NCBI RefSeq assembly: GCF_019884785.1 | Contig: NZ_CP082326.1 | Coordinates: 2,287,355 to 2,351,354 of the forward strand | From: Crassaminicella profunda | GTDB lineage: Bacteria > Bacillota > Clostridia > Peptostreptococcales > Thermotaleaceae | DNA length: 64,000 nucleotides | Reading direction: 5' to 3' | Shown here: piece after piece, positions 35,775-45,437 of the stretch | Numbering within the stretch: the first letter of the stretch is position 1 | Layout: the number at the start of each line of letters is the position of its first letter | Translations under genes and position numbers: made by a program | Notes under the pieces: model-generated | Told to the model about the DNA's origin: nothing | What the model saw: the letters and a program-made list of their open reading frames with translations, nothing else | Database searches by the model: none

Positions 35775-37064
35775 TTACAGCAATGCTAAACTGATTGCTG
35801 GTATAAAAGTAATTAAAATCAATGCAAACACAAAGAACATAATAAACGGAAATGCTTTTTTAGCTATATCCATAACTTCTATACCGGTTATGGAACTTGC
35901 TACGAAAAGGTTTACTCCAACTGGTGGGGTTACAAATCCAATAGCTAAGTTAACTACCATAATGATCCCAAAATGAACAGGATCTACTCCAATAGCATTT
36001 GTAATAGGTAGTAATATTGGTGTAAGAATCAAAATCGCTGGACCTGTATCAATAACCATACCCACAAACAATAGTACAAAGTTGATTACAATTAACACAG
36101 CCACTTTACCAGCAAATAAACCTGTAATCCAACCTGCTACATATTGTGGAACTTGTAATAATGCTAATACTCTTGAGAATGCAACAGCAGCCGCAAGTAT
36201 AAATAATAACGGTGTATAAGTTTTAATACTATCGATAAAAATACCTTTAATATCTTTTATACCAATTGTTTTGTAAATAAACAAACTAACAATTAACGCA
36301 TAAAATACAGATATTGTAGCAGCTTCCGTTGGAGACGCAATTCCACCATAAATACTTCCTAAGATGATAACAGGTGCTAATAACGCCCAGAAGCTATCTT
36401 TAAATACACTTAAAAATCCTTTTTCCTTTAATGTTGCATAATTTTTTTCTATCTTTTCTTTATCTTCGCCATTCTTTTTGCAATAGTAGTATGCATAAAT
36501 CATTAAACAAAGTCCAATTAATAACCCTGGCAATATTCCAGCGATAAACATACTTCCAACAGATACGCCAGAAGCCATTCCATATATGATAAATGGAATA
36601 CTCGGTGGAATAATTACCCCTAATCCTCCTGCAACTGCAACCAGTGCCGTAGAGAATGTTTTATCATATCCTAGATTTACCAATAACGGGATTGTCATGG
36701 CTCCTACAGCTGCTGTTGTAGCAGGTGCAGAGCCAGAAATTGCCCCATAAAATAAACATGTAGTAATAACGGCCATTGGAATTCCCGCAGTTTTATTTCC
36801 TAGAAAATACGAAAACATATTAAATAACTTTTGAGAAATTCCTCCTTGAGCCATAATCATTCCCGATAGAATAAACATAGGGATAGCTAGAATTGGAAAA
36901 CTATTAACTCCGCCTACCATACTTCTTACAATAAATTCTCCTGTAGCAGGGAAACTGCTATCAACAATCCCTGGTAATACCGAAACAATCCCCAGGGTTG
37001 ACGCCACAGGAATAGAAATAGCGATACATACTGCGAATATTATAAACACTAAACTTGGCGACAT
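35775..37064 (-). CDS. dctM: TRAP transporter large permease (DctM)
   Basis: 429 residues with about 12 membrane helices. DctM signatures GGLGVIIPPSIPFIIYG near 135 and a late GFVTPPVGVNLF near 385. Na+-coupled transport of the DctP ligand. ATG at 37064 is chosen for the AGAGGAGAT upstream. The 135-base gap to dctQ contains an AAGGAGG followed by ATG-TAA (37097-37092), a start-stop element. Confidence 0.93.
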   Translation of the reverse strand: MSPSLVFIIFAVCIAISIPVASTLGIVSVLPGIVDSSFPATGEFIVRSMVGGVNSFPILAIPMFILSGMIMAQGGISQKLFNMFSYFLGNKTAGIPMAVITTCLFYGAISGSAPATTAAVGAMTIPLLVNLGYDKTFSTALVAVAGGLGVIIPPSIPFIIYGMASGVSVGSMFIAGILPGLLIGLCLMIYAYYYCKKNGEDKEKIEKNYATLKEKGFLSVFKDSFWALLAPVIILGSIYGGIASPTEAATISVFYALIVSLFIYKTIGIKDIKGIFIDSIKTYTPLLFILAAAVAFSRVLALLQVPQYVAGWITGLFAGKVAVLIVINFVLLFVGMVIDTGPAILILTPILLPITNAIGVDPVHFGIIMVVNLAIGFVTPPVGVNLFVASSITGIEVMDIAKKAFPFIMFFVFALILITFIPAISLALL

Positions 37065-37199
37065 ATAAATCTCCTCTCTATTCAATCAAGTTTACATCGG
37101 GCAATTTCCTCCTTATAAAGAGAGTCATTCAAACCCAAGCACAGCTAATATCGTATATTGATCAAAATTCCTTTTTTACTAGTTCCTATCTTTTAATGA

Positions 37200-37694
37200 T
37201 TACGAGTGTTGTTTACGCATATTTAATAGTTCAACAAAGCATTGTATAAAACTTTGGATAATTCTGACAATTGCTAATGCAAAACCCACTACTGTAGATA
37301 GCTGAACTAAATATACAGGCAATCCTAGAGCAGAACTTACCTGCCCACTTGCATAGGTTGTTTGAACAACCGCAACAGCACTCTGAAGTACATAGATGAA
37401 GAATACAAACATAACAACTTTTGAAATCAACCTAATTATCTGTGCAAGTGTATTAGGTAAATACGTTAACATTTGTTCAAGCTTAATCGAAGTTCTATGC
37501 TTTGTACAATAACCAATACTAATAAACGCTGACCATACGAATAAATATCTTGTTAATTCTTCAGACCATGTGAGGGAATAGTTTAATAAGTATCTCATTA
37601 ATACCTGTACTCCCATAGTCAGTACCATTATTACTAGAAAAATAAGGAGTAAAAATTCTTCCGCATTTTTATCAAGCCACTTTAATATTTTCAT
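37200..37694 (-). CDS. dctQ: TRAP transporter small permease (DctQ)
   Basis: 164 residues with four predicted membrane helices. The WSEELTRYLFVWSAFIS pattern near 43-60 is diagnostic of DctQ. Partner of DctM. It follows the ThDP enzyme gene by 44 bases in the same operon. Confidence 0.92.
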   Translation of the reverse strand: MKILKWLDKNAEEFLLLIFLVIMVLTMGVQVLMRYLLNYSLTWSEELTRYLFVWSAFISIGYCTKHRTSIKLEQMLTYLPNTLAQIIRLISKVVMFVFFIYVLQSAVAVVQTTYASGQVSSALGLPVYLVQLSTVVGFALAIVRIIQSFIQCFVELLNMRKQHS

Positions 37695-37738
37695 TTAAAA
37701 CCTCCTCTCTTACATAATATTTGTAGTTCCTATTAAGC

Positions 37739-39541
37739 TTATGTCGTTGCATGAACAGATTTTGTTACTATGCCTCCAGTAAGCTTTCCTTCTACAACGT
37801 TTTCCTTAGGTGTATAAATATCATTGATATTCCATATTCCATCTGTCGGTACAGGAATATTTTCCATTGGTACGTCAATTAGATATGGTTCGTTTGATTC
37901 TAATGCTTCTTTAAATACAGCTTTGAATTCATCTGCACTCTGAATTTTCTTACTTTTGATGCCATATCCTGCTGCTATTTGTGCCCAATCTGGCGTATAT
38001 GCTGCTCCTTTTGCATCCTTAAATACAGTTCCAAATGTATGTTCATAGTGGGAAGCTTCTAAACCAGCAATTGTTCCAAATGCACTATTATTCATAACAA
38101 CCCAAACTACAGGAATATTCTTTTCAACAGCAGTTGCAATAACTGATGGGTTTGTACCAAATCCTCCATCACCAACTAATGTAATTACTTTTTTATCTGG
38201 TGCAGCAAGTTTTGCTCCTAATGTTGCAGCTGGTCCAAAGCCCATTGTAGCTAATCCACCTGGATGAAGTATTGTGCTTGGTAATTCAATATCAAACTGT
38301 TGACCCATACCATTTTTATTCCAACCAACATCTGTTACGATAATACCATCTTGCGGGAATACTTCACGAACATCTTTTAGTATTCTTTGAGGAGTCATTG
38401 GGAATCTAGAATCATTTGAAATAGCTTCATTTGATTTCTTAAACTCCATCTTATTCTCTTTAATAAATTCTCTTAATTGTGAACGATCTATTCCTTCAGG
38501 CTTTAATTCTTTTGCTGCTTTTACTATAGCTTGTAGTGCTAATTTAGGATCTGCAACTGCACCTATAGCAACTGGATAGTTTCTACCAATTTCACTTGGT
38601 TCTACATCAATCTGCATGAATTTACTTTTTTCTTCATCGAATGTAACATTATTATACCATGAACTACTGTCTGCTTCTGCAAATCTTGTTCCTATTCCTA
38701 AAATTACATCTGCATTTTTTGAAATGCCATTAACAAAATCTGTCCCCCAAAATCCAGTCATTCCAACCATTAATGGATGTGTATCTGGCAATATGCCCTG
38801 CCCCATTAATGTTCTTGTAACAGGAATATCTAAAAATTCTACTAATTCTCTTAGTTCATCTGTTGCTTCGCTGAATACGGCTTGACCACCAACATGAATT
38901 AATGGATTTTTTGCATTAATTAATTCCTTAGCAATTTCTTTTGCCGTATTTTCAGGAATACTTGGTTTAAATATTTCATGAGATTCTTTGTATGTTCTTG
39001 CAAAAAGTTTATCATCAATTTCTCTAGAGAACATATCCATTGGTACAGAAATCAATACTGGTCCTGGTCTACCTGTTTCAGCTAATCTAAATGCTTTATC
39101 TAAAATCTCTGGAAGTAGCTCTGGATTATCAAGTCTCCAAGCTCTTTTTACAAAAGGTTTATATATATCATATTGTGATCCATCACAATGCATATTTACT
39201 TCTTGATGAGGATGCTTTCCATAGTAATAACTTGGAACATCTCCTGCAATTACAACCATTGGAATTGCATCTAATGCAGCATTTGCTACACCTGTAGCAG
39301 CATTTGTTAATCCAGGTCCTAAATGACATAAAACAACGCTTGCTTTTTTTGTGATTCTTGCATAAGCATCTGCTGCGTGTGAAGCAACTTGCTCATGTCT
39401 TACTGAAATATATTCAAGCTTTTCACTTTTCTCAAGTGCATCTAGCATAGCAATAACTGTATGCCCACATAAACCAAATATATGCTTAACATCTCTTCTT
39501 TCAAGATAGTTTACTATCTGTGAAGATACTAGTTTTTTCAT
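37739..39541 (-). CDS. thiamine diphosphate-dependent enzyme (acetolactate synthase-like)
   Basis: 600 residues. Three-domain ThDP enzyme: catalytic Glu in VRHEQVASHAADAYAR near 50, GPGLTNAATG near 75, and the ThDP/Mg motif GDGGFGTNPSVIATAVEKNIPVVWVVMNN in the C-terminal third (GDG...NN). Family members include acetolactate synthase, glyoxylate carboligase, IolD and 2-hydroxyacyl-CoA lyase; this one does not clearly match any. Gene neighbours (Gfo/Idh dehydrogenase, TIM-barrel isomerase, acylating aldehyde dehydrogenase) resemble an inositol-type set, so it may split a C-C bond in a cyclic or keto sugar. That is inference. Confidence 0.85.
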   Translation of the reverse strand: MKKLVSSQIVNYLERRDVKHIFGLCGHTVIAMLDALEKSEKLEYISVRHEQVASHAADAYARITKKASVVLCHLGPGLTNAATGVANAALDAIPMVVIAGDVPSYYYGKHPHQEVNMHCDGSQYDIYKPFVKRAWRLDNPELLPEILDKAFRLAETGRPGPVLISVPMDMFSREIDDKLFARTYKESHEIFKPSIPENTAKEIAKELINAKNPLIHVGGQAVFSEATDELRELVEFLDIPVTRTLMGQGILPDTHPLMVGMTGFWGTDFVNGISKNADVILGIGTRFAEADSSSWYNNVTFDEEKSKFMQIDVEPSEIGRNYPVAIGAVADPKLALQAIVKAAKELKPEGIDRSQLREFIKENKMEFKKSNEAISNDSRFPMTPQRILKDVREVFPQDGIIVTDVGWNKNGMGQQFDIELPSTILHPGGLATMGFGPAATLGAKLAAPDKKVITLVGDGGFGTNPSVIATAVEKNIPVVWVVMNNSAFGTIAGLEASHYEHTFGTVFKDAKGAAYTPDWAQIAAGYGIKSKKIQSADEFKAVFKEALESNEPYLIDVPMENIPVPTDGIWNINDIYTPKENVVEGKLTGGIVTKSVHATT

Positions 39542-39554
39542 TTATTTCTCCTCC

Positions 39555-40733
39555 TTAATAGTCCACTCTTCGTCCTTCTTCTGCTGATACATATGCTGCA
39601 TAAATTACCTTTAAACTATCATAAGCAAGATCAAATCCTGATTGTGGCTCTCGATCAAATGCAATACACTCCATGAAATCTTGTAACTGACCTGTATAAC
39701 CTCTTATTACCTCATCAGAAACGAATGCTTTATTCCATCCTAATTTTGATGGTAACATTTCAGCAATTGAAATGTCTTCAATGCCATCTTCATCTAAATA
39801 GTAAGTATTTAAAATATCTGTAGGTGTAATATTGCAAACAAAATTAGCATCATTACAATACAATTCAATATAATTTTTTGTTCCTCCTAAGCATACATCT
39901 GCAGATATGATCAATGCCTTTGTTCCGTCAGAAAAAGTAATCGTAATCGTACCAATATCTTCAACATCTTCAGGTGCTGCAGCAATATGACGTTTTTCAT
40001 GCTCTGTCAAATTGTCTGTGATTACTCCCACATCTGCTACTACACTTTTTATTGTGATCTCTTCACCTCGTGCTTTAGCTTCCTCTTGTTTTAACCATAA
40101 AATTCCTGAAAGAGGATGACATGCTACACGGATAACTGTTCCACCACCAGTCATATCCCATCTACCTGCAACAGGTGAACTTGAGCCTTTTAAGCTCTCT
40201 TCACCTTTTGCAAATAAAATTTTACTCTTTTTAGCACGAATTAATTCTGCTGATTTTTGTACAGGTGTACAATAAACATAGTTTTCAGCATACATAAATT
40301 TTGCTTCTGATTCTTCTACTACTTTCTTTATCTTATCCATTGATTCCAATACCGATCCATACATTTTGCTTTTTGAAACGTTTTTTCCAATTGGCTTTTG
40401 GTCATCAGCTTTACCAAAGTAACCACTTAAAGGTTTTTCACAAATTACATGTTTTCCTGCTTTTAAAGCCTTGATAATCATATCTTCATGAAGAGCAGGT
40501 GGTGTTACAATATCTATTACATCAATTTCTTCATCTGCTAATAACTCATCAAATTTATCTACAGCCTTTTCAAAACCGTACTGATCTGCAATTCTTTGAG
40601 CTTTTTCTATATCAATATCTACAATAGTTTTTAATCTTACATCAACTCCACTAACACGCTTATATCCATTACCATGTAATGTTGAGGCATAGCCTCCTCC
40701 TACTAATCCAACTACTACAGATTTTTTATTCAT
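39555..40733 (-). CDS. Gfo/Idh/MocA family oxidoreductase
   Basis: 392 residues. Rossmann motif GLVGGGYAS at the N-terminus and the family EKP motif (VICEKPLSGYF near 100). An unusually long insertion follows EKP. NAD(P)-dependent oxidation of a sugar, cyclitol or related compound. ATG at 40733 is behind AGGAGG; a longer frame overlaps the upstream gene. Ten bases after the aldehyde dehydrogenase stop. Confidence 0.88.
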   Translation of the reverse strand: MNKKSVVVGLVGGGYASTLHGNGYKRVSGVDVRLKTIVDIDIEKAQRIADQYGFEKAVDKFDELLADEEIDVIDIVTPPALHEDMIIKALKAGKHVICEKPLSGYFGKADDQKPIGKNVSKSKMYGSVLESMDKIKKVVEESEAKFMYAENYVYCTPVQKSAELIRAKKSKILFAKGEESLKGSSSPVAGRWDMTGGGTVIRVACHPLSGILWLKQEEAKARGEEITIKSVVADVGVITDNLTEHEKRHIAAAPEDVEDIGTITITFSDGTKALIISADVCLGGTKNYIELYCNDANFVCNITPTDILNTYYLDEDGIEDISIAEMLPSKLGWNKAFVSDEVIRGYTGQLQDFMECIAFDREPQSGFDLAYDSLKVIYAAYVSAEEGRRVDY

Positions 40734-40743
40734 TTTCTTCCTC

Positions 40744-42153
40744 CTATTCTTCAAGTTCAGCGTTATAAAATTCTCCAAATAATTCTGCATCTGATGGTCT
40801 ATCCTCTGAAATAGGCTTTGATACCCATGTTATATTCATATAATGCTTTAAGTTAACATTTTCTGATACAACATTTCCACCCCAAGTTCCGCATCCAAGA
40901 CTTGATGTCATAGGCATACCATTTGTAAAGGATCCAGCATTTGCTTTTGATTGAGGTTGTCTAACCATCATTCTACTTACAGGAGCCAGCATTGCTAACT
41001 GATGTATATGCTCATCATCAAAAGAGTATATTCCACATGAATGACCTTTTCCACCGTAATCATAAATCTTTTCAATCATCTTCAATGCATTTTCGAATCC
41101 TTCATACTTATGAATAGCTAGTAATGTTGTTAATTTTTCTCCTGAAAATAAATATCCTTTTCCTACACCATCACCAATTACAGCAATAAACTTTCTATCT
41201 TCTCCAATTTCAAATCCAGCGATTTTTGCTAACTTTTGTGGTGCAATAGCTACTGTATCAGCTAATCTATGACCTTCATCATCCCACATAACTTTTCTAA
41301 GCATTTCTCTTTCTTCTTCATTTGCAATATATGCACCCTCAACTTCAAGTTGCTTAAGGAAATCATCATAAATTCTAGAATCTACTACTAAGTTTCCATC
41401 TGCTGAACAACCTGAACCAAAGTCAGAAGTCTTACTTAATCTTGTATTTCTAGCAGCCTCTTCAAGATTAGCTGTCTCATCAATTACCATAGTTGAATTT
41501 CCAGCTCCTACACCATAAGCAGGTGTTCCTGAACTATAAGCGGCTCTAACAAGTCCTTGTCCTCCAGTAGCTAAAACAAGATCACATTCAGCCATTAATG
41601 TTTGTGTCATTGTCATATTTACATTTTGTAAACATTGTAAAATATCTTCAGGAGCGCCTTCTTTTTTTAACGCTTCTCTCATTAATCTTACTGTTTCAAA
41701 AGAAGTATTTTTAGCTCTTGGATGAGGTGAAAAGATAACAGCGTCTCTTGCTTTTATAGCATATACAGCTGTTCCCGCAGGAGTTAATGCTGGATTAGTT
41801 GTAGGTACTACAGAACCGATTACCCCAACAGGTTTAGCATATTTTACTAATCCTTTTTCAGGAATTTCCTCGATAATCCCTACACTCTTAGAACGTAATG
41901 CATCTCTTAGTATACCACGAATTTTAAATCTCTTATTAATTCTACTTTCATAATCACCTAGCTTACTTTCTTCAATTCCCATAGTAGTCAATCCTAAAAA
42001 CGTTTTCCTGTTTGCTACAGCCCAAGCTACTGCCTGACATAATCTATCTACTTTCTCTTGTGAATATGTTTCAAGAATTGCCTGTGCTTTTCTTGCTTTC
42101 TCTAAAGCTTCATCTAACTCTTTTCTTTGAATATGGGTTAATTCTTTTGCCAT
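40744..42153 (-). CDS. CoA-acylating aldehyde dehydrogenase
   Basis: 469 residues of the EutE/PduP/SauS type. Catalytic Cys in FGSGCSADGNLV near 245; nucleotide-binding region VIGSVVPTTNPALTP near 100; GQSCGIYS-like GKGHSCGIYS near 360. Converts an aldehyde, NAD and CoA to an acyl-CoA, giving a route to ATP. It looks close to enzymes annotated as acylating sulfoacetaldehyde or succinate-semialdehyde dehydrogenase; I cannot decide the substrate. ATG at 42153 follows GGAGGCG. Confidence 0.88.
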   Translation of the reverse strand: MAKELTHIQRKELDEALEKARKAQAILETYSQEKVDRLCQAVAWAVANRKTFLGLTTMGIEESKLGDYESRINKRFKIRGILRDALRSKSVGIIEEIPEKGLVKYAKPVGVIGSVVPTTNPALTPAGTAVYAIKARDAVIFSPHPRAKNTSFETVRLMREALKKEGAPEDILQCLQNVNMTMTQTLMAECDLVLATGGQGLVRAAYSSGTPAYGVGAGNSTMVIDETANLEEAARNTRLSKTSDFGSGCSADGNLVVDSRIYDDFLKQLEVEGAYIANEEEREMLRKVMWDDEGHRLADTVAIAPQKLAKIAGFEIGEDRKFIAVIGDGVGKGYLFSGEKLTTLLAIHKYEGFENALKMIEKIYDYGGKGHSCGIYSFDDEHIHQLAMLAPVSRMMVRQPQSKANAGSFTNGMPMTSSLGCGTWGGNVVSENVNLKHYMNITWVSKPISEDRPSDAELFGEFYNAELEE

Positions 42154-42180
42154 TTTTAACGCCTCCATAATTTATGTTTT

Positions 42181-43002
42181 TTATTTAAATATTTTTTTAT
42201 CAAAATATTCTTTTGCTGTTTCAAGACATCTTCGAGCATGTTCTGTATATCCTAGCTCTTTTACTCTCTCAATATGAGGTAATTCAATAGAGTATACTAC
42301 TTGTCTAGGAATTCTCTTGATGATTTCATCAATGTTAATTGCCCCTTCACCTACATAATAACGTTCATCTCTACCTGTAAAAATTAACCCTTCTTTAGTT
42401 GTAGGAATCTCTGCTCCTGCATCACATATATGTGCAAAGTTAAACCATTCAGGTGGTAGTCCATCTAGTTCATCAAGTTGAACTCTAGAACGATTAAAAT
42501 GTAATGTATCTATCATGATGCCTTTATTAGTTGCAGTAGTAGCTTCTAACACTTCTACTGTCTGCTTTAGATCTTTAACCCCTGCCCAAGTTACAAATTC
42601 TAAATCAACATTTAAGCCAAATGGTTTTGCTAATTCACATAACTCATGGAATTTCTCAGTATATAAAGATTTATCTTCTGTCCAAATACTTGTTAATAAG
42701 CTTTTTGCCCCTAGTTCAGCCCCAACTTCCATGGCTGACAAATAACTTTTCATATCCAAATCATCAATGATTCTCGCCAACTCAATATCATGAACACGAA
42801 TGCCCGTCTGGCTTAATGCTTTTTTTGTATGAGATAACATCTCTTTCTTATTAGCTATATCATAATTCGGTTCTCCAGGTAGCCCCATATAAATAGGTCT
42901 AATACTGACATAGTCATAGCCACACATTGAGGCTATATATACCATTTCCGGTGGTGCACATCCCAATACTGTTAAATGAGCTAAAGAAAATTCTGCTTTC
43001 AT
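42181..43002 (-). CDS. sugar phosphate isomerase/epimerase family TIM-barrel protein
   Basis: 273 residues of the AP-endonuclease-2 (xylose isomerase-like) superfamily. Metal ligands fit: Glu in VDLEFVTWAG near 152, Asp/His in MIDTLHFNRS near 185, and a late Glu in VYSIELPH near 245. Isomerisation, epimerisation or dehydration of a sugar or inosose. First gene of the large catabolic operon; start behind GAGGGGAGAT. A decayed copy of its 5' end lies about 104 bases upstream. Confidence 0.85.
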   Translation of the reverse strand: MKAEFSLAHLTVLGCAPPEMVYIASMCGYDYVSIRPIYMGLPGEPNYDIANKKEMLSHTKKALSQTGIRVHDIELARIIDDLDMKSYLSAMEVGAELGAKSLLTSIWTEDKSLYTEKFHELCELAKPFGLNVDLEFVTWAGVKDLKQTVEVLEATTATNKGIMIDTLHFNRSRVQLDELDGLPPEWFNFAHICDAGAEIPTTKEGLIFTGRDERYYVGEGAINIDEIIKRIPRQVVYSIELPHIERVKELGYTEHARRCLETAKEYFDKKIFK

Positions 43003-43159
43003 ATCTCCCCTCTTTTCATATTATTTTATTAGGTGAAATTAAATTTCTATTTTCAGTAGTAATCATCCAACCTCTTCATATTATTAAAGAAAATTCTACT
43101 TTTATAGTCACCCTCTTCTCATTGTTTTTATTTAATGAAATTTGATTTTGTTTAATAAA

Positions 43160-43188
43160 ATAATATCATCACATTTTCCATATGTCAA
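43160..43188 (-). promoter_or_regulatory. promoter of the 43.0-32.6 kb catabolic operon
   Basis: On the minus strand TTGACA (43183-43188), 17-base spacer, TATTAT (43160-43165): near-consensus sigma-A promoter. The leader to the first gene is about 150 bases and includes a degenerate repeat of the gene start (43086-43143). Confidence 0.75.
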
Positions 43189-43344
43189 CAAATATTTTTA
43201 ACTATTTTTCTGTTATGAATTATTCCACTATTTAAAATAGTGATTCTTTTGTGAAACTATATGCTTTTATGCTGAATATTTGTATTTAGCTTAAAGCATA
43301 GAAAAAAACTTACAGTATTAAAAGTGCAATTCTTGTTTTAGACA

Positions 43345-43536
43345 ATGCTAGAACACACAACAATGCGAAAATACAAGATCTTTAATATTAGGGCTAGAGA
43401 AAATATAGACGTGTTGTTTAATGAAATCGCTTCTCTTTATGATCAATTTAATGATCATAAAGAACTCATAAAATCTATTGCTTATGCCAAAAATTACTAT
43501 TATGAATCATCAGATGTAGGAATATTTGCTGCGTAA
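43345..43536 (+). CDS. hypothetical small protein (doubtful)
   Basis: 63 codons from ATG 43345 or 57 from ATG 43363. No ribosome binding site is visible before either. The product is charged and Tyr-rich (NYYYESSD) without a recognisable domain. A plus-strand hairpin with T-run follows at 43569-43608, which gives weak support for a transcript. It may be a gene remnant. Confidence 0.25.
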   Translation: MLEHTTMRKYKIFNIRARENIDVLFNEIASLYDQFNDHKELIKSIAYAKNYYYESSDVGIFAA

Positions 43537-43568
43537 ATAAGTCTTTCAATTTACCATTATTTGTGACA

Positions 43569-43608
43569 GATAACCAATCATTAAAAATGGTTTATCTATA
43601 TATTTTTT
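43569..43608 (+). terminator. possible terminator upstream of deoD
   Basis: GATAACCA (43569-43576) with TGGTTTATC (43588-43596), loop about 11 bases, then a stretch rich in T (43600-43608). Confidence 0.4.
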
Positions 43609-43703
43609 AAATATAAATTTTCAAACACCTATTGACGAAATAGGACAAAATGAGAGAAAATAATATTAAGCATCATAATTAAAGTTTTAAGAGGAGGACT
43701 AAA

Positions 43704-44402
43704 ATGACAGTACATATAGGTGCAAAAAAAGGGGATATTGCAGAAACCATTCTTTTACCAGGAGATCCACTACGTGCAAAATACGTAGCAGAGAATTTTT
43801 TAGAAGACGTAACATGCTATAATACAGTTCGTGGTATGTATGGTTACACAGGAACTTATAAAGGAAAGAGAATTTCTGTTCAAGGAACAGGTATGGGTAT
43901 GCCATCCATAGGAATTTATTCTTATGAACTAATCTCTGAATACGGTGTAAAAAACTTAATCCGTATCGGTTCATGTGGTTCTTATCAAGCAGATGTAAAG
44001 GTACGTGATGTAATTTTAGCTATGAGTGCTTCAACAAATTCAAGCTATGCTGAGCAATATGGTTTACCTGGAACTTATGCTCCTACTGCTAGCTTTGATT
44101 TATTATTAAAAGCTAAAAACATTGCTGATACAAAAGGGATTGCTACAAGGGTTGGAAATATTCTTTCAAGTGATATTTTCTATAATGCTGATGTAGACGC
44201 TTGGAAAAAATGGGCAAATATGGGTGTCTTAGCAGTAGAAATGGAAGCAGCTGCTCTTTATATGAATGCTGCTAAACTAGGTGCAAATGCCCTTACTATC
44301 TTAACTGTAAGTGATAGCTTAGTTTCACATGAAGAAACAACTGCTGAAGAAAGAGAAAAAACACTTACTGATATGATTGAGATTGGATTAGAACTAGCAT
44401 AA
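43704..44402 (+). CDS. deoD: purine-nucleoside phosphorylase, DeoD type
   Basis: 232 residues, the usual length for hexameric bacterial [16 protein letters not shown] near 20 (phosphate), RIGSCGSY near 87, the substrate motif [12 protein letters not shown] near 176, and catalytic Asp in LTVSDSL near 204. Phosphorolysis of purine ribo- and deoxyribonucleosides in salvage. ATG behind AGAGGAGGAC. Monocistronic on the plus strand. Confidence 0.96.
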   Translation: MTVHIGAKKGDIAETILLPGDPLRAKYVAENFLEDVTCYNTVRGMYGYTGTYKGKRISVQGTGMGMPSIGIYSYELISEYGVKNLIRIGSCGSYQADVKVRDVILAMSASTNSSYAEQYGLPGTYAPTASFDLLLKAKNIADTKGIATRVGNILSSDIFYNADVDAWKKWANMGVLAVEMEAAALYMNAAKLGANALTILTVSDSLVSHEETTAEEREKTLTDMIEIGLELA

Positions 44403-44404
44403 AA

Positions 44405-44444
44405 AAATGAGGGAATGGTTTTATATCCTTTCCCTTATTTCATT
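44405..44444. terminator. bidirectional terminator between deoD and lipA
   Basis: AAATGAGGGAA (44405-44415) with TTCCCTTATTT (44430-44440), one G-T pair. A T-rich tract follows on plus and a run of T on minus. Confidence 0.8.
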
Positions 44445-44477
44445 TATTACAACTTTTCTATTTTAAATTTTTTATAT

Positions 44478-45365
44478 TTATTTCATATTTTTCCTTATAT
44501 CTTTTATTTTTTGATGCTCCATAGCCTCAGCAGCATTATAGGAACTTCTTACAAAAGGTCCAGAAGCTACAAATTCAAAACCTAACTTCAGTGCCTCTTC
44601 CTTATATTTTTCAAAAGTCTCTGGTTTTATATACGCTACAACAGGATAATGCTTTGCACTAGGTGCTAAATACTGTCCAATAGTTAGGAAGTCACATCTT
44701 ACGCCTCTCAAATCTTTTAGTACCTTCATGATTTCTTCTTTCTTTTCTCCAAGTCCAAGCATAATTCCCGACTTTGTAAATATATGATCATTCATCTTTT
44801 TTATATTTTTCAATACTTCTAAAGAACGTTCATATCTTGCCATAGAACGTACCTTATGGTACAATCTTGGAACGGTTTCAATATTGTGATTAATAATTTC
44901 AGGCTTTGCTTCTACCACTTTATTTAATGCACTCTCATCCCCTTGAAAATCAGGAATCAAAACCTCAACAACAATTTGTTTCTCTCGTGATTTTATGGCT
45001 TTAATCACATTTGCAAAATGTCCTGCTCCCCCATCTGGCAAATCATCCCTTGTTACAGAAGTGATTACAACATGTTTTAATCCAAGTTCTACTGCTACAT
45101 TTGCAATATTTTCAGGTTCGCTCAAATCCACGTCTTGTAATTTGCCATGGGAAACATTACAAAACTTACAATTCCTAGAACATTCATTTCCTAAAATCAT
45201 AAAAGTTGCTGTTTTTTTACTAAAACACTCCATTCTATTAGGACAATTGGCTTCTTCACATACAGTATTTAAATTATACTTATTCAGCAAATTTTTCACA
45301 TAATCTAAACTACGTCCTTCACTTAAATTTATCTTAAGCCATTTTGGTTTCTTTTGTATTTCCAT
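44478..45365 (-). CDS. lipA: lipoyl synthase
   Basis: 295 residues, radical SAM. The auxiliary cluster motif C-x4-C-x5-C ([12 protein letters not shown] near 35) and the SAM cluster CSRNCKFC near 62 are both intact, with the terminal RSSYNA motif near 278. Inserts two sulfurs into octanoyl groups on GcvH. ATG at 45365 follows GGGAGGGG. Last gene of the gcv-lip operon. Confidence 0.97.
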   Translation of the reverse strand: MEIQKKPKWLKINLSEGRSLDYVKNLLNKYNLNTVCEEANCPNRMECFSKKTATFMILGNECSRNCKFCNVSHGKLQDVDLSEPENIANVAVELGLKHVVITSVTRDDLPDGGAGHFANVIKAIKSREKQIVVEVLIPDFQGDESALNKVVEAKPEIINHNIETVPRLYHKVRSMARYERSLEVLKNIKKMNDHIFTKSGIMLGLGEKKEEIMKVLKDLRGVRCDFLTIGQYLAPSAKHYPVVAYIKPETFEKYKEEALKLGFEFVASGPFVRSSYNAAEAMEHQKIKDIRKNMK

Positions 45366-45437
45366 ATATAACCCCTCCCACACCTTAGCTTACCCCTCTA
45401 TTCTCATGCATATTATTTAAAATCATTTCTCCCTTTA

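Noticed and set aside
37739-39541. Sulfoacetaldehyde acetyltransferase or true acetolactate synthase
   Set aside because: The N-terminal region lacks the Xsc-type sequence I know, and no small regulatory subunit or ilv genes are nearby; left as an unassigned ThDP enzyme.
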